From: Schistocephalus solidus | Lineage: Eukaryota; Platyhelminthes; Cestoda; Diphyllobothriidea; Diphyllobothriidae | Assembly: GCA_017591395.1 (NCBI GenBank) | Contig: WEDG01001540.1 | Location: 1 to 64,000, forward strand | Length of the DNA stretch: 64,000 bases | Direction: 5' to 3' | Shown here: positions 1 through 10,315 of the stretch, one piece after another | How the letters are laid out: every line of letters begins with the position of its first letter | How positions within the stretch are numbered: the first letter of the stretch is position 1 | The notes under the pieces: model-generated | What the model saw: only the letters and a program-made list of their open reading frames with translations | The model's database searches: none | Told to the model about the DNA's origin: nothing | Program-made: the position numbers and the translations under genes

Positions 1-543
1 ACATTTCTGCCGTTGGACTTTCGACAATTTACCGTGGTAGAAGAGAGCTGTAGGCTCCGAGCTGTTCTAAAACATAACTACTCGTTACTCGTTGGTTGGG
101 TTTATCGCCCTTCCAACGCAAGCGAGGATTACGATCTTTGTCTCTCGCTGGCATTTCACGCCGCAGCTGACTTAAATCTGAAGTACTGCCTGATTGCAGG
201 TGACTTCAATCTTCCTGAAGTTCATTGGTTTCCACCATCCCGACCTGAAAAGTTCGAAAACCTACTTGAGGCCATAGATATTGGCATGTGGGACCAAATA
301 GTTGATTTTCACACCCCATGATCAAACCTACTTGACCTTATTTTCTTTCGAGGTTGTCAGAGACTGTGAGTTTAACCTTTAGACGTACTTGGGAGTTCTG
401 ACCATGCTTTATTTCTTTCTCCCCTAGAACTCGAGTCTGATTAAACGTTTTCCAAAATATTTTTCGGTGGTTTCCGATCAGCAAATATGGGGGAATTTCT
501 AACACATCTTAATTCCAACGATTAGGCTAAGTTCTTTCTATGT
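1..543 (+). pseudogene. LINE-A1 segment a: apurinic-type endonuclease, C-terminal half
   Basis: The frame from base 1 to 366 encodes the second half of a LINE endonuclease. It shows the strand YRPPN-like (VYRPSNASEDYD), the core motif GDFNLPEVHW, then an in-frame TGA at 319-321, then SNLLDLIF, the usual end of the domain. The following DHALFLSPLE stretch continues in another frame to about 543. The same order is seen in A3 at 33,370-32,880. The enzyme would nick target DNA to prime reverse transcription. It is open at the window edge and interrupted by stops. The 13 bases at 531-543 are nearly repeated at 3,889-3,901, which I take as the LINE-C target duplication. Confidence 0.85.
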
Positions 544-1744
544 ATAATAATATGTTTATCGATTTGACACTGCTTGGGGCCGTCAAATCCTAAGAACACA
601 GGAAATACCTTAAACAAACTCCTCTTTTCATTAACCAATTTTGCTTTGGTTTGTTTTTTTTTGCTTAAAAAGCAGTGTTCGAAATAAAGAGTTTGTTTTA
701 AGCATAAAAACCTGTTTTCCAAGGTTCAGAAATAGCAAAATTTGAAGTTAAAACAGCTGTTACAGCTTTACAGAATGGGGATGAATGTATCAGGTAAGAA
801 TGGTTAGAGTCAAGGCTAGTCTGTTATTGACGTTCGAGAGTATTCATTCGACAGAGGTAGAAACGTCTGCGGTCGATTCGAAGGGATATTTACTTCCAAT
901 CAGATGCGAGCGCAGTCGATTCCGGTGTGGGGTCTGCCGACAAATTAGACTTAGTTGAATGATTGCTAAAAAAGGTGAAAAAAGATTAGGAGCAGGAAAG
1001 GTTCAACGGTAAGAAACTTTCAATGCAGTCCTACAGTCTTCATATTTGTATTTTAAAACATAGTGCTGAATTATGTTTGATCTAGCTGTATGAAACAGCT
1101 AGTACCATTCGTTTCATAAAGCTATATCAAAACCTAGGCGTGCGGCTCGTTTCGCATTCGAAATACGTAGAGCATAAACGATGTTAAAAAATGAAGAAAT
1201 ATCCTACTAACAGACTGAGATAAAAAATAATAAGTTTTGCAAGTTAGTTTTAAAGCAAATTGCTTAACAATCATAAAATTATATATAAAAATAAGGACGC
1301 TATCCAAAAACATTTAAAAATGTAAAATAATCATAATTTTTTAATAAGTTTTAAAAATTGAAAAAAAGCTGCTTTTTAGATAATGGGTATTTAAATCATT
1401 AAATTGAGAGCCCATAGCCAGAGAATAGGTATTTATGAGTCTTGTTGGTCACTAACCATCATCTATAGCTTGCCCATAACCAGATGGTGTACCACATAAC
1501 CAGATGATTTAATTCTTCATCTCTATGTGCATTGCAGGTCATCGTAAGATGTTCATAAAAGGACGTCAAATAGCTACTCGTGGGAGCTTCTGGTCTGAAA
1601 TGGCTATCGCCGCAAAGTACGTTTGGACTTGCTTGACTTCTAGATGCACATGCGGCAGCTCATCGGGAGGACTCAGAATTGAAGTAGCTTTCGCCGATAG
1701 TAATCGCCACGTTGTAAAACGCGTGATTTCCGAAGTTGGCGTTA
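544..1744. other. AT-rich stretch, probably LINE-C 3' UTR; nothing else seen
   Basis: No convincing coding frame is visible. A short direct repeat (CATAACCAGATG-like) occurs near 1,477-1,506. The stretch 1,250-1,400 is very AT-rich. If LINE-C ends at 544, this would be an unusually long 3' UTR of 1.2 kb; an unrelated older insertion inside it cannot be excluded. Confidence 0.4.
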
Positions 1745-2227
1745 TCAGAGCCCTTTCGGCCCGAATTCGATGTTAAAGAACTGAGTTGAAAAATGACCTA
1801 TCTTATTCAAAAATAGATGTGTGGTATTATTTAGCAGATGTTGTTTGATTTTTATTTTAAATTCTAATAGGGTTCGACTATTTCTGATAGAACTTGGTAG
1901 GGCATTCCATATTGTCGCGTATCTTATGGAATAGAAGTTGGATCGTTGGGCCTTTATGAATTTAGGAATTTTTATAATATTTTCATAATTTCTAGTGTCT
2001 CGGGGGCCGTTTTGATTTGTATGTATATTCATTCTGAGAATATCTTGGTCGTTTGTAATTTTGAATAGAAAAGTGAGACCATTTTTGAGTCTTCTGATCC
2101 AGATGGGTTGAAGACCATATATATTGTAAAGTTCCATGTATGAGCCTTGAATGCCATCACATTTGGATAAGGATCTGGTAAAGCATCTTTGAATGGATTT
2201 TAGTTTCTTTCGGCCATCTGATGGCAT
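1745..2227 (-). pseudogene. LINE-C C-terminal domain
   Basis: This 160-codon open frame matches the post-thumb region of CR1/Jockey-like LINEs. It begins with KKLKSIQRCFTRSL, continues through IWIRRLKNGLTFLFKI, and ends with YATIWNALPSSIRNSRTLLEFKIKIKQHL. The final residues FGPKGL then stop echo the KGPPGI stop of LINE-B2 and KGPLGI stop of B1 and B3. The sense of that shared C-terminus is unknown. No lesion is seen inside this frame. Confidence 0.75.
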
Positions 2228-2509
2228 AATGCCAAAGAAATTTAGCAGTTATCCAGGAGAGGTAAAACGTGCATTTTATATAGTCGTGTCTTTAGGGCGG
2301 GTGAGGAGAAATTTTCCCAAATGAATCCGCATAGTCTAGTGGCTTTTGGTGATATTTTTTTAACGTGGGGAGATAAATCAAGAGCATTTGTATAGCTAAG
2401 ACCTAAGTTTTTTATTGATGTTGTCTCGGTTGTTTCCTGATTATTGAAAATTATGGGTGGAAGTTTTTGTGGACCAAAAATCAGGAGATGACATTTACTT
2501 GGAGAGAAT

Positions 2510-3145
2510 GGCATTTGCCATAGAGTACTCCATTCGCTTAGTTTTTAAGATCATTTTCAATCGTTCTATGCATACTGGCTACTGTATGCTTGTTATATAT
2601 ATGCAAGTTTTAGGTCGTCCGCATATAAAAATGTTTTAGCTGACGTTGATATAGAGGATAAGTCGTGAATGTATATAAGAAATAGGAGGGGGACCAAGGA
2701 TAGTCCCCTGAAGTACTCCACTACTAATAGGAGATGGTTCTGAGACGACGTTTCGAATTTGTACTACCTGATATCGGTTTTGAAGGTAAGATTTTAGAAA
2801 GTCGAGAAGAGGAGGCCCAATCCCATGACTTATTAGCTTCACTAGAAGCCTTTGATGGGGGACTCTATTGAACGCTTTTTTTAGGTCAAAGTATATCGTA
2901 GCTATCGTCTTTCCGTCATCTCTGTTACTTGGAACGAATTCAAGGAAGGTGAGATGGCAGGACTGACATGACTTTTTAGGTAAGAAAGCATGTTGAGAGG
3001 AAGGTATGAAGTTAGCGTTTGTTAGATAATTCAGCATTTGGTTCGAAATTATTTTTTCTAGGATTTTTGCTATTACCGCTGCTCGGTGAACACCACGATA
3101 GCTTTGAGTATCAGATCGGTTCCCATTTTTAAAGATTGGTGTCAT
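2510..3145 (-). pseudogene. LINE-C reverse transcriptase core (broken)
   Basis: The minus frame 3,145-2,636 shows the RT landmarks in order: IFKNGNRSDTQSYRG (the palm entry), ILEKIISNQM, QHAFLPKKSC, the motif A stretch IYFDLKKAFNRVPH with its catalytic Asp, and SSGVLQGTILGP (motif B). A frameshift near 2,670 then moves motif C, LYADDLKLAY with both Asp residues, to another frame at about 2,635-2,605. The next open frame (2,514-2,242) carries the thumb, with PSKCHLLIFGP and IKNLGLSYTN. All catalytic residues survive, but the frame does not. Upstream, 3,835-3,238 holds the endonuclease-RT linker in two broken frames. Confidence 0.82.
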
Positions 3146-3901
3146 GCTAGATTATTTCCAGATTTCTGGATACATACCATTCGATTGGAGTAAGGAGAAT
3201 AGACTAGACAGCAGTATTTGTGCATATATCATATGCTTCAGTATGCAAGGTGGAATTTTATCCGTTCCATAAGAGGTGGAATAAGACAGTTGTCTGATAG
3301 CTTTTTGACAGTTTCTTCGCTAAAACAGATCTCATTGAGGGAAAATGTTGTCATGTCTGTTGGTTGGGGTATTGGCTCCTCCTCAACTGAATAGTTGGCT
3401 GAGAAGTACTTATTGAATAAATTTGCTATTTGGTTATCGTCCGTTATTACTTGTTCTGCGTCATTAATCATGAGTTGGGGACCTGATTTTCGATTAGTGT
3501 TCATTTGTTTCCGAAAGATCTGGGCTGTTTTTCGGAGGACTCTATGGCCCGGCGTTCCGCTGCTATGTTTTTGTTTGCTTCCATTTTTTCAGCTTGATCA
3601 TGAATTTTTATAATTCTTCTGAATGTGTATAAATAAATAACTGGGGGATCATGAAGTCGTTTTTTTTTAGTTTTTTGGAAAGGAAGTTAGGAAATTGTGA
3701 CTTATACGGTAATCTCTCATCTATTAGGGTATCTCGCATTATAAAAAGGGTAGAGTATAAAAGGTTTATATCTTCCGTCACGGATGTCGTTAGAAGATAT
3801 GAACTCCAGTCTAGTGACCTTACATAGCTGTTCATATAGTCAATGTCGAGTTTTTTTTGGATTAATGTAAATGTAATTAGAATCTGATGTTTTTTTTATG
3901 T

Positions 3902-3967
3902 TTAGAGGGAGCATTGTTTGGATGTGAATGTTTGTACTGATACATTGCACCAAGTTCTAGGTCCATT
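3902..3967 (+). pseudogene. LINE-A1 segment b (66 bp between two insertions)
   Basis: This short stretch contains GTTTGTACTGATACATTG and CACCAAGTTCTAGGTCC, matching the LINE-A linker that follows the endonuclease (A3 at about 32,860-32,810, minus). It lies after the part of A1 that ends at 543 and before the part that resumes at 9,291. It is isolated by LINE-C on the left and R1 on the right. Its last eight bases, GGTCCATT (3,960-3,967), are repeated at 9,291-9,298. Confidence 0.75.
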
Positions 3968-4555
3968 GGGGGTGTAGGGGTACGTGTTACGGGTGGCACC
4001 ACACAGATAGCATTTGGTCGCTCCATTTGTCACGTACAGGGGGTAAATGCTCCTGTGGCCGCCTCTAACTGGTACCCAACTCTCACCTGTGGCTCCTCGA
4101 AGTTGGGTTCATCCCAGCGGCCACACCCCGGGCAACCGTCACGACCGGTGGGCTAAACCAGGTGATGGTCTCCGGTGTTGTGTGTGCCTCCACACCCGGT
4201 TTGTCTGACTCCCGAACTGCCCATCTCCCCATCTCAAAAAGTACTACGGTGGGGGCGACAGCAACCCCGTAGGCGGCCCAGGCTAACTCGGGTCGTTCTC
4301 CCACCAAAACAAAACCGTGACCTATAGTGTAGTTCGGCAGCCGTCTGGGATGTCCAAGCAGGCCTATTTAGGGATAGCACTGCTTGCCTCTTTGCGGAGG
4401 AAGGAGCTAGAAAATGTGCCCTAAACAAATGCTGGTTATCACGTCTTCTGCAGCTGGCCGTGGCTCGCAGATCGCAAAATACGCGGTCGTAAAACTGAAA
4501 AAAACAACAATACCACCCGTCCTCATCCCCTGGCTATACTATCCAGGCTGCTTGG

Positions 4556-4985
4556 GTGAGTTCACTCACACTAGCAGCCTGGAATGTTTGTTCCCTTTTT
4601 AACAATCCATGGAGCAAACGGCCAGAACGGAGGTCTTTACTAGTCACTCGGGAACTGGCACGCTACAAGGTGGAAATTGATGCACTCAGTGAGACCCGAT
4701 TCTCTGAGCAGGGTCAGCTGGATAAGGTGGGTGCCGGCTGCCCCTTCTTCTGGAGCGGCCGGCCAAAGGCAAAGCGACGCGACGCTGGTGTTGCCTTTGC
4801 ATTTGAAACGACATCATGGGACGTCTGCCCTGTCTGTCGCAAGGTAGCAATGATAACCTGATGAGCCTCTGCCTGCTTCTTCGGGGAGACCAGTTCGCCA
4901 CCATAATCAGCGGCTACGCTACCCCAATGACGAGCACTGATGCGGCAAAGGACGAATTCTACGAGGACCTGCACGCCCTGCTGGC
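4556..4985 (+). pseudogene. R1 endonuclease, N-terminal part
   Basis: The frame opens with TLAAWNVCSLF, the usual start of an RTE-type endonuclease (LAAWNVRSL). It continues with ELARYKVEIDALSETRFSEQ, in which the E of SETR is a metal-binding residue, and then VGAGCPFFWSGR. A frameshift near 4,815 passes the reading to the frame of [19 protein letters not shown] and [29 protein letters not shown]. There the domain stops short: the half carrying GDFN and the terminal SDH is missing, and the sequence passes straight into RT. Relatives in databases are often misannotated as craniofacial development protein 2. Confidence 0.85.
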
Positions 4986-6210
4986 AGAACTCACAACACT
5001 CTTCCAGGAGATGTGGCGCCTAGGAAAAGTTTTTCAGAATTTCAAAGACGCGACCATAGTCCATCTCTACGAACGGAAGGGGAACCGGCAAATCTGTGAT
5101 AATCACAGAGGCATCTCGTTGCTCAAGAGAAGAGCCAGGAGATGCGAACTTACCTATACACTACCTTCATGGATCTAACGAAAGCCTTTGACACGGTTGA
5201 TCGCGACGGACTGTGGAAAGTCGTGCAGCAATTCGGCTGTCATAAGCGATTCACGCACATGGTGCGTCAGCTTCATGACGGGATGACGGCGCGCGTCACT
5301 GACAACGGGATGGTATCCATAACATTCGCAGTGACCAACGGAGTGAAGCAGGGCTGCGTATTGGCTCCTACCCTATTCAGTCTCATGTTCACGACTATGC
5401 TGATGGACGCCTATCGTTATGAGCAGCCTGGGATCCACATCGCCTACAGAACTGATGGGCACGTTCTCAACAGTCAGCGTATGCAGGCTTCAACGCGTGT
5501 ATTTACGACTACAGTCCATGACTTGCCCTAAGCGGACGACTGCGTCATTCACACCGTGACGGAGGAGGACATGCAAAGGAGTATGGACCTCTTCGCCGCA
5601 GGCTGCACTGAATTTGGATAAACAATCAGTTCAGCCAAAACGGTTATCGTGCACCAGCCGCCACCCAGCGCGGAATACAATGCTCCTCGAATCAATGTCA
5701 ACGGTGCTCAACTCAAAAACGTGGAAACCTTCGCTTATCTAGGAAGCACGCTGACACGCAACACGACAATCGATGACGAGGTTGCCCAACGGATCTCCAA
5801 AGCTAGTCAGACCTTCGTCCGGCTGCAGGCCTCCGTGTGGAATCGCCACGGTATTCACCTGAACACCAAACTGAAGATGTACAAGGCCGTCGTCTTGACA
5901 ACACTCCATTATGGAGCGCAGACCTGGACCGTCTACTCGAACCAAGCCAGGAAGCTGAATCACTATCATCTCAGCTGCCTCCACAGAATACTGAAGTTGA
6001 GATAGCAAGACAGGATCCCGGACTGGGAATTCCTAGAGCAGACCGGAATCCTCAGCATCCATGCCATGCTTAGGCAAGTGCAACTGCGATGGAGCGGCCA
6101 CCTGGTAAGCATGGACAACGAGCGACTACCCAAACGACTTTCTACGGAGATGTCGCTACGGGTGCTCGCCGACATGGAGGTCAAAAACGACGCTACAAGG
6201 ACACTTTGAA
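4986..6210 (+). pseudogene. R1 reverse transcriptase and C-terminal domain (broken)
   Basis: RT landmarks in order are [36 protein letters not shown], then, after a deletion, [20 protein letters not shown] (motif A with catalytic Asp) and VTNGVKQGCVLAPTLFSLMF (motif B). Motif C reads stop-ADDC: the residue before ADD at about 5,530 is a TAA. The thumb ([20 protein letters not shown]) and the [19 protein letters not shown] block follow to 6,005, then RQVQLRWSGHLV near 6,075-6,105 after another stop. The reaction would be target-primed reverse transcription. At least four lesions exclude activity. Confidence 0.88.
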
Positions 6211-6601
6211 GAAATCGCTGAAGCAACTGCAAATCAACCCGGTGACCTGGTAGGACCTCGCCCAGGATAGACCGGCATGGAGAAGATCCGTGAAGACTGG
6301 TTCAGCAATCTATGAGGCCAAACGGATCGCCACCGCCAAGGCCAAAAGAGCGGCATGAAAGTCACCAGCACCCCGGACCCACATCATCGACGCCCAGGCC
6401 CTGCCAACATTACCGCGCTGTCAACACATCTACCGCACGTAAATTGGCTTGATTGGACATCTTCGGATGCAATTTACCAACAATCCGAGAATTCCAACTT
6501 CTACGTAAATTCTGCCAACCCTCCTTCAGACTCCCCCCACCCTCACTCCTGGCATCAATTCCATTACTCCCACCATCATAGAGACCACATCCCTCTACTC
6601 A

Positions 6602-7175
6602 TTGCCTGTTACCCCCACCACCCCCTTCGCCTTCAATACCACCACCACCACCATCAGCGATGGAGACTCTCTTTTAAACTGTCCTCAATGCGATCGCACA
6701 TTCCCCTCACGCATCGGCCTGGTCGGTCACTTGCGAATACATCGTACAGAGACCGGTGAGCCAGTGCCTGGAACACCATCACACAGCAGAGATCGTCGCC
6801 TCCACTGCCCTCCCTGTCCTCGCGCATTCACACATCGCATGGGCCTATTCGGTCACATGCGCATCCATGACAGCGGAATTCACCGCAATGCCGACAACAC
6901 CGATACCCCATGCACATTCTCCGCTCCTGCCATTCTTACCGCCACTGCCACCCCCACTACCATGAATGATATCCCCTCAGCCTATACCAATTTCTCCTAC
7001 CCACACTGCGCCAGCAACTTCAACTCACGCATCGGCCTGGTTGGTCACCTGCGAATCCATCGTACTGAGGCTGGTTAATCAGTGCCTGGGGCTCCGAACT
7101 ACAGTCGCCGCGCCCGCCTCCACTGCTTTCACTGCTCCCGCACATTTACACACCACATGGGCCTCCACGACAACC
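6602..7175 (+). pseudogene. R1 C-terminal C2H2 zinc-finger array (four fingers, last cut by a stop)
   Basis: The frame 6,602-7,078 encodes CPQCDRTFPSRIGLVGHLRIH and then CPPCPRAFTHRMGLFGHMRIH, two good C2H2 fingers joined by a linker like TETGEPVPGTP. A third finger has lost its first Cys (SYPHCASNFNSRIGLVGHLRIH, with Y for C). TAA at 7,076-7,078 replaces the expected Glu codon of the next linker, but the frame continues into a fourth, degraded finger (CFHCSRTFTHHMGLHD) to 7,175. The same region read in frame +1 gives a His/Pro-rich shadow. The array lies downstream of RT in the same element, separated now by frameshifts; it may bind nucleic acid during integration. Confidence 0.85.
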
Positions 7176-9290
7176 TGTGGTAAACCACCGGAGGCTAAGC
7201 CACATCAGCGCACAACATCTAAAATAGAACATAGACAACAGACTCACAATAATCATAATGTACATCAGAAAATTACGGTGTCCTAGAAACCGTGGCTTGG
7301 AAGGCTGCCAATCTGACGCTTACACCAGACCATGCCGATAGAATTATGGCCAAAGCTGCTCAGATTTGCGGCTTTATTTCTTATAATTTCTACGTTCCTG
7401 AAATTAAATTAAAACTTTATCGTATGCTTGTACTTCCCATTCTTGAATTTTGCTGTCTTTTCTTCGGTTTAATGAACAAATCTAGCCGTTCAAAAATTGA
7501 AAATGTCCAAAGATATTTCACAAAAAACTCCTATTTCTGACTCTTTCAACTACTTTCTACTCAACAAGATGCCAGCTAATGAAGCTAAAATTTCTTTGGG
7601 TCAGGAGACTTGAAGCAGGCTTTTGTCTCCTTGTCCGACTCAATAATAGTTCAACTCTCCCCAAGCTTTCTGTCATTACCCCCGTTAGTCTTCCTTATAA
7701 CCTAAGAAATTCTGCACTAATTATACCTCTTCCTGTATCCTCCACGTGTAAACGCTCTCTCTTCTTTGCTTCTAGGTATAGTTTTCTTTGGAATAACTTG
7801 CCAATTGAAATTAGGTCATTAACAAGTCTATCTGCATTCAAGCGATGACTGCACATTTATCTTAACACTGATTCTATTAACCTTTTATTTCCTCATCTTT
7901 TCTCAGTAGCTTTTCCCATGACTCGTAGAAAGGACCATTGGGTATTTAAGTGATCTTCTTGAAAATATATTTTCGCTACCTCGAGTCGCCCATGAACTAT
8001 GATGTCTCCTTATATCACCAGTCATCCAAACGATGACGTCATTCGGACGTACACATTCGGTGGTCCACAGTCTAAATTGCTACCATTTCTTTGGATACTA
8101 ACCATCATCAGAATTCAATTCTGGATCCTAAGATGCTGAGGACTTAAGTTTATTGACGCATTTTCGTGAGATTTTGTTTCATACGCCTAAGTGATCAAGA
8201 ACGAATCACCTCAACGTTTTATTATCTCATTTTTAAATGCTTCTGCAGTATTACCCTACGCTACCACCTGACCATTTTTTCCTAAGCAGTTTTTTCTCCT
8301 ACCTTCTATTCAAAAATGAAGGCCTATTGAACTCTGCCTCCATTTTTAAGGTATGAGTTTTTTTCACTGCCTATTTTTTCTAGTTCACCATTAATTTTAA
8401 AACATCGCTAACTGTTGACATAGCAGGACAAGTTATGTATTTGTACATTTTATCTGCACACATTGTGATAGTTTTATTTCGTTACTAATGTTTGCTTAGA
8501 CAGTGCCTTGCCGGTGCTAACCAAATATAAATTCTAATTAATTCTAAACATAATAATTCTAATGCCATCGGCCTAGTGTATGTGCTGTGTGTGTCGAGTG
8601 GCTGACCAGTGGACTGGGAGTCAGACGGCGATGGCTCCTCCACATCCACTGAGTAAGTAAATCCTGGTGTGTGCGTTATGGGGGGCAGGTCGTGCTGTGG
8701 CGCACGAAGACGGGTACGCCAACCCGTCAACCAATGTGCATACTCCCACATCAGACAACTGACTGGCTCGGATGGTGGTCTGATTGTGGGGTGGGGGAGA
8801 GAGTGAGGTCAACAGCTGAGCGCATTTTCCTCACTATAAACAACCTGACACGCTTGAAACTATAACGGTGCGCTAAAAGCCGTTGCTTGGAAGGTTGCCA
8901 ACTGACGGGATAACTCGGACCGCGTGGTCAGCCCGATGTGTGTTTTGTGTGAAGTGGCTGACTGGCGGACTGAGTGTCAGGCTGCAATGGCTGCATCTTA
9001 ATGTGGCTTTATGACACTTCCACTCCATGTGATCCGAGCCAGGTGTGGTGGTTCACTCAGGGGTGGCTCCGGCCGCGCCAGCCACTTGCGCCCTCTCCCA
9101 TCTCCGGTCTTCTTGACTCTGTCTTGACACCGGGCTCAGGTGGGGGAGGAGGAGAGACTGTGGTAGCTGCAGCGCAAGGCTACTATCACTTGCAACTAAT
9201 TCACGCGCAAGTCACCGTCCCTGCACCACGTGGTGTGGAGCATACGGTGGACCTCGTCAAAATCGACGGTCGAACTGTCAAACTTTCACG
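7176..9290 (+). other. R1 3' UTR, interrupted by LINE-B1
   Basis: It runs 7,176-7,310 and then about 8,566-9,290. A block containing GGTGCGCTAAAAGCCGTTGC with TTGGAAGGTTGCCAACTGAC (8,860-8,910) is a second version of 7,268-7,312. GTGGCTGACCAGTGGACTG (about 8,602) recurs as GTGGCTGACTGGCGGACTG (about 8,954). So the UTR has internal direct subrepeats. It ends with a region containing the 12-bp palindrome CACCACGTGGTG (about 9,226). A 5'-truncated copy of this 3' UTR is dispersed at 53,224-53,890, and diverged relatives lie at 58,250-58,734 and 59,867-60,590. Confidence 0.7.
7311..8565 (+). mobile_element. LINE-B1, 5'-truncated copy inserted in the R1 3' UTR
   Basis: The copy starts in the RT thumb with PDHADRIMAKAAQICGF and continues YVPEIKLKLYRMLVLPILEFC. 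After a frameshift near 7,540 comes the C-terminal domain, MKLKFLWVRRLEAGFCLLVRL to LWNNLPIEIRSLTSLSAFKR. The family ending KGPLGI then stop is at 7,928-7,948. The 3' UTR runs to about 8,540 and ends in an ATTCTAATT-type tail. The 3' half is almost identical by eye to LINE-B3 (24,036-24,720, minus), so it is one of the younger insertions. Starting in mid-RT with an intact 3' end is the usual outcome of target-primed reverse transcription. Confidence 0.85.
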
Positions 9291-9760
9291 GGTCCATTCA
9301 TTTCTTGTTTTGTTCCCCGGAAGAAAATATTTAATGTCAAGGATTAAGTCTATCTCCCACTATCATTTCGCCTTAGACTGCGTAGACTCCCACGTCGTTT
9401 TCATCTACAAAACGACATTTCCGTCCTGCCCTTGATCCAACAAATCTTCGAAGCGGCTAAGAGGCTGTCTTACGAAAAATAAATATCTGATGAGGTCAAA
9501 TTTTCCAAAAACCCTTCGCTAAATGTTGCGAAACTTTTTTCGTGCACAGTAAAAGCCCTGAGAAAAACGCAGCACCCCATACTTCGAGATGCCTTATGAA
9601 ATCCTATGGCTGACGCTAAATTGACTGCTGATAGCTTCAATGCTCTCTTGTCCAGAAAATTTACTAAACATTCTGTCGCTCCCTTTCCTAACACCTGGGT
9701 TTGGACCAGTAACGTCCTTGAAGCCGTAACTTTTACCCTCTGGGGCGTTACCATAACCTG
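9291..9760 (+). pseudogene. LINE-A1 segment c: linker between endonuclease and RT
   Basis: It begins with the second copy of the R1 target duplication and continues as the LINE-A linker. LVLFPGRKY leads into a stretch matching the basic region before RT (RRLRKL in A3), followed by CPLDPTNLRSG-type sequence in shifted frames, and then DAKLTADSFNALLSRKFT and PNTWVWTSNVLEAVTFTLWG. It aligns base by base with A2 (from 22,780) and with A3 (32,830-32,350, minus). It stops at about 9,760 where LINE-D1 begins. Confidence 0.8.
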
Positions 9761-9777
9761 ACTTCATAGCTCTAACT

Positions 9778-10300
9778 GAAGCATGGTTAAATGAGCGATT
9801 CGCACATACAGAAGCCAGTATAGATGGATTTCAGCTTATCCGCATGGATAGAAACGGACGTAGGGGTGGGTGCATCGCAATTTTCATATGGGAAGGCATT
9901 AACTTCACTCCGGATAGGCCCTCGCCAAATAGAAACTCGTCTTGGGAAATACTTAGTTGTACACTGATAGTCCCAAACCAACCGGACCTCCATATTGCCG
10001 TGGTATATCGACCCCCAGGACAGCGGACGGACATGGACGAAGCATTCATCACAGAGTTAAAGCAAATCTGCCGTAGCAAACACTTATAAAGACCTGTAGA
10101 TTTCAACGCTCTCGATATCGATTGGGTATCAATGGACTGCTCGCGATCGGAAAATTCATTTAAACAATAATAAATTCAGTTGGTAAATGACGAGTTTCTT
10201 ACCCAACATGCCACAATGGAGACACCGTGTCGAAATGGGCAGCATTCAAGCTGTTTGTATCCAATCATTAGTAGAGACGTTAATTGCATCATTGCATTAA
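9778..10300 (+). pseudogene. LINE-D1 endonuclease fragment
   Basis: The open frame 9,844-10,089 encodes RRGGCIAIFIWEGINF and then LHIAVVYRPPGQRTDMDEAF, the middle strands of a LINE endonuclease. After a TAA at 10,087-10,089 the frame reads RPVDFNALDIDWVS, a decayed form of GDFN-x-x-x-IDW. The C-terminal SDH appears near 10,319-10,330 as GRSDHYVL. Domain order and spacing fit, and the core residues are largely present apart from G in GDFN, which is V here. Confidence 0.78.
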
Positions 10301-10315
10301 GTTCTTACGTGCCGC

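Larger units (their letters stand above)
544..3888 (-). mobile_element. LINE-C, CR1/Jockey-like retrotransposon inserted antisense in LINE-A1
   Basis: Read on the minus strand, it runs from a linker region (about 3,835), through the reverse transcriptase, to a C-terminal domain that ends at 1,745. The rest, to 544, would be an AT-rich 3' UTR with little else visible. The family is distinct from A and B: its RT and thumb share the general pattern but few exact stretches. Several frameshifts break it. No endonuclease is recognisable, so the copy is 5'-truncated or rearranged. Near-identical 13-mers (11 of 13 bases) at 531-543 and 3,889-3,901 are consistent with a target-site duplication. The exact 5' edge is uncertain by 15-20 bases. 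Confidence 0.65.
3968..9290 (+). mobile_element. R1, RTE-like LINE with C-terminal C2H2 zinc fingers, flanked by an 8-bp duplication
   Basis: The order is a GC-rich 5' UTR (3,968-4,555), endonuclease, reverse transcriptase, an array of C2H2 fingers, and a long 3' UTR that ends at 9,290. GGTCCATT precedes it (3,960-3,967) and follows it (9,291-9,298), as expected of a target-site duplication. LINE-B1 (7,311-8,565) sits inside the 3' UTR; without it R1 is about 4.07 kb. Two internal deletions are evident by comparison with R2 (47,370-49,240): one joins mid-endonuclease to the RT entry near 4,985, and one removes the RT segment before motif A near 5,128. R1 could therefore not have encoded a working enzyme in its present form. 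Confidence 0.85.

Noticed and set aside
545..600. Continuation of LINE-A1 beyond 543
   Set aside because: GTTTATCGATTTGACACTGC resembles the LINE-A linker by eye, but 3,902-3,967 gives a much better match to the same positions, so the likeness is fortuitous.
8974..9435. 153-codon plus-strand frame as a gene
   Set aside because: It runs across the R1 3' end, the target duplication and LINE-A1; it is an accident of GC-rich UTR sequence.
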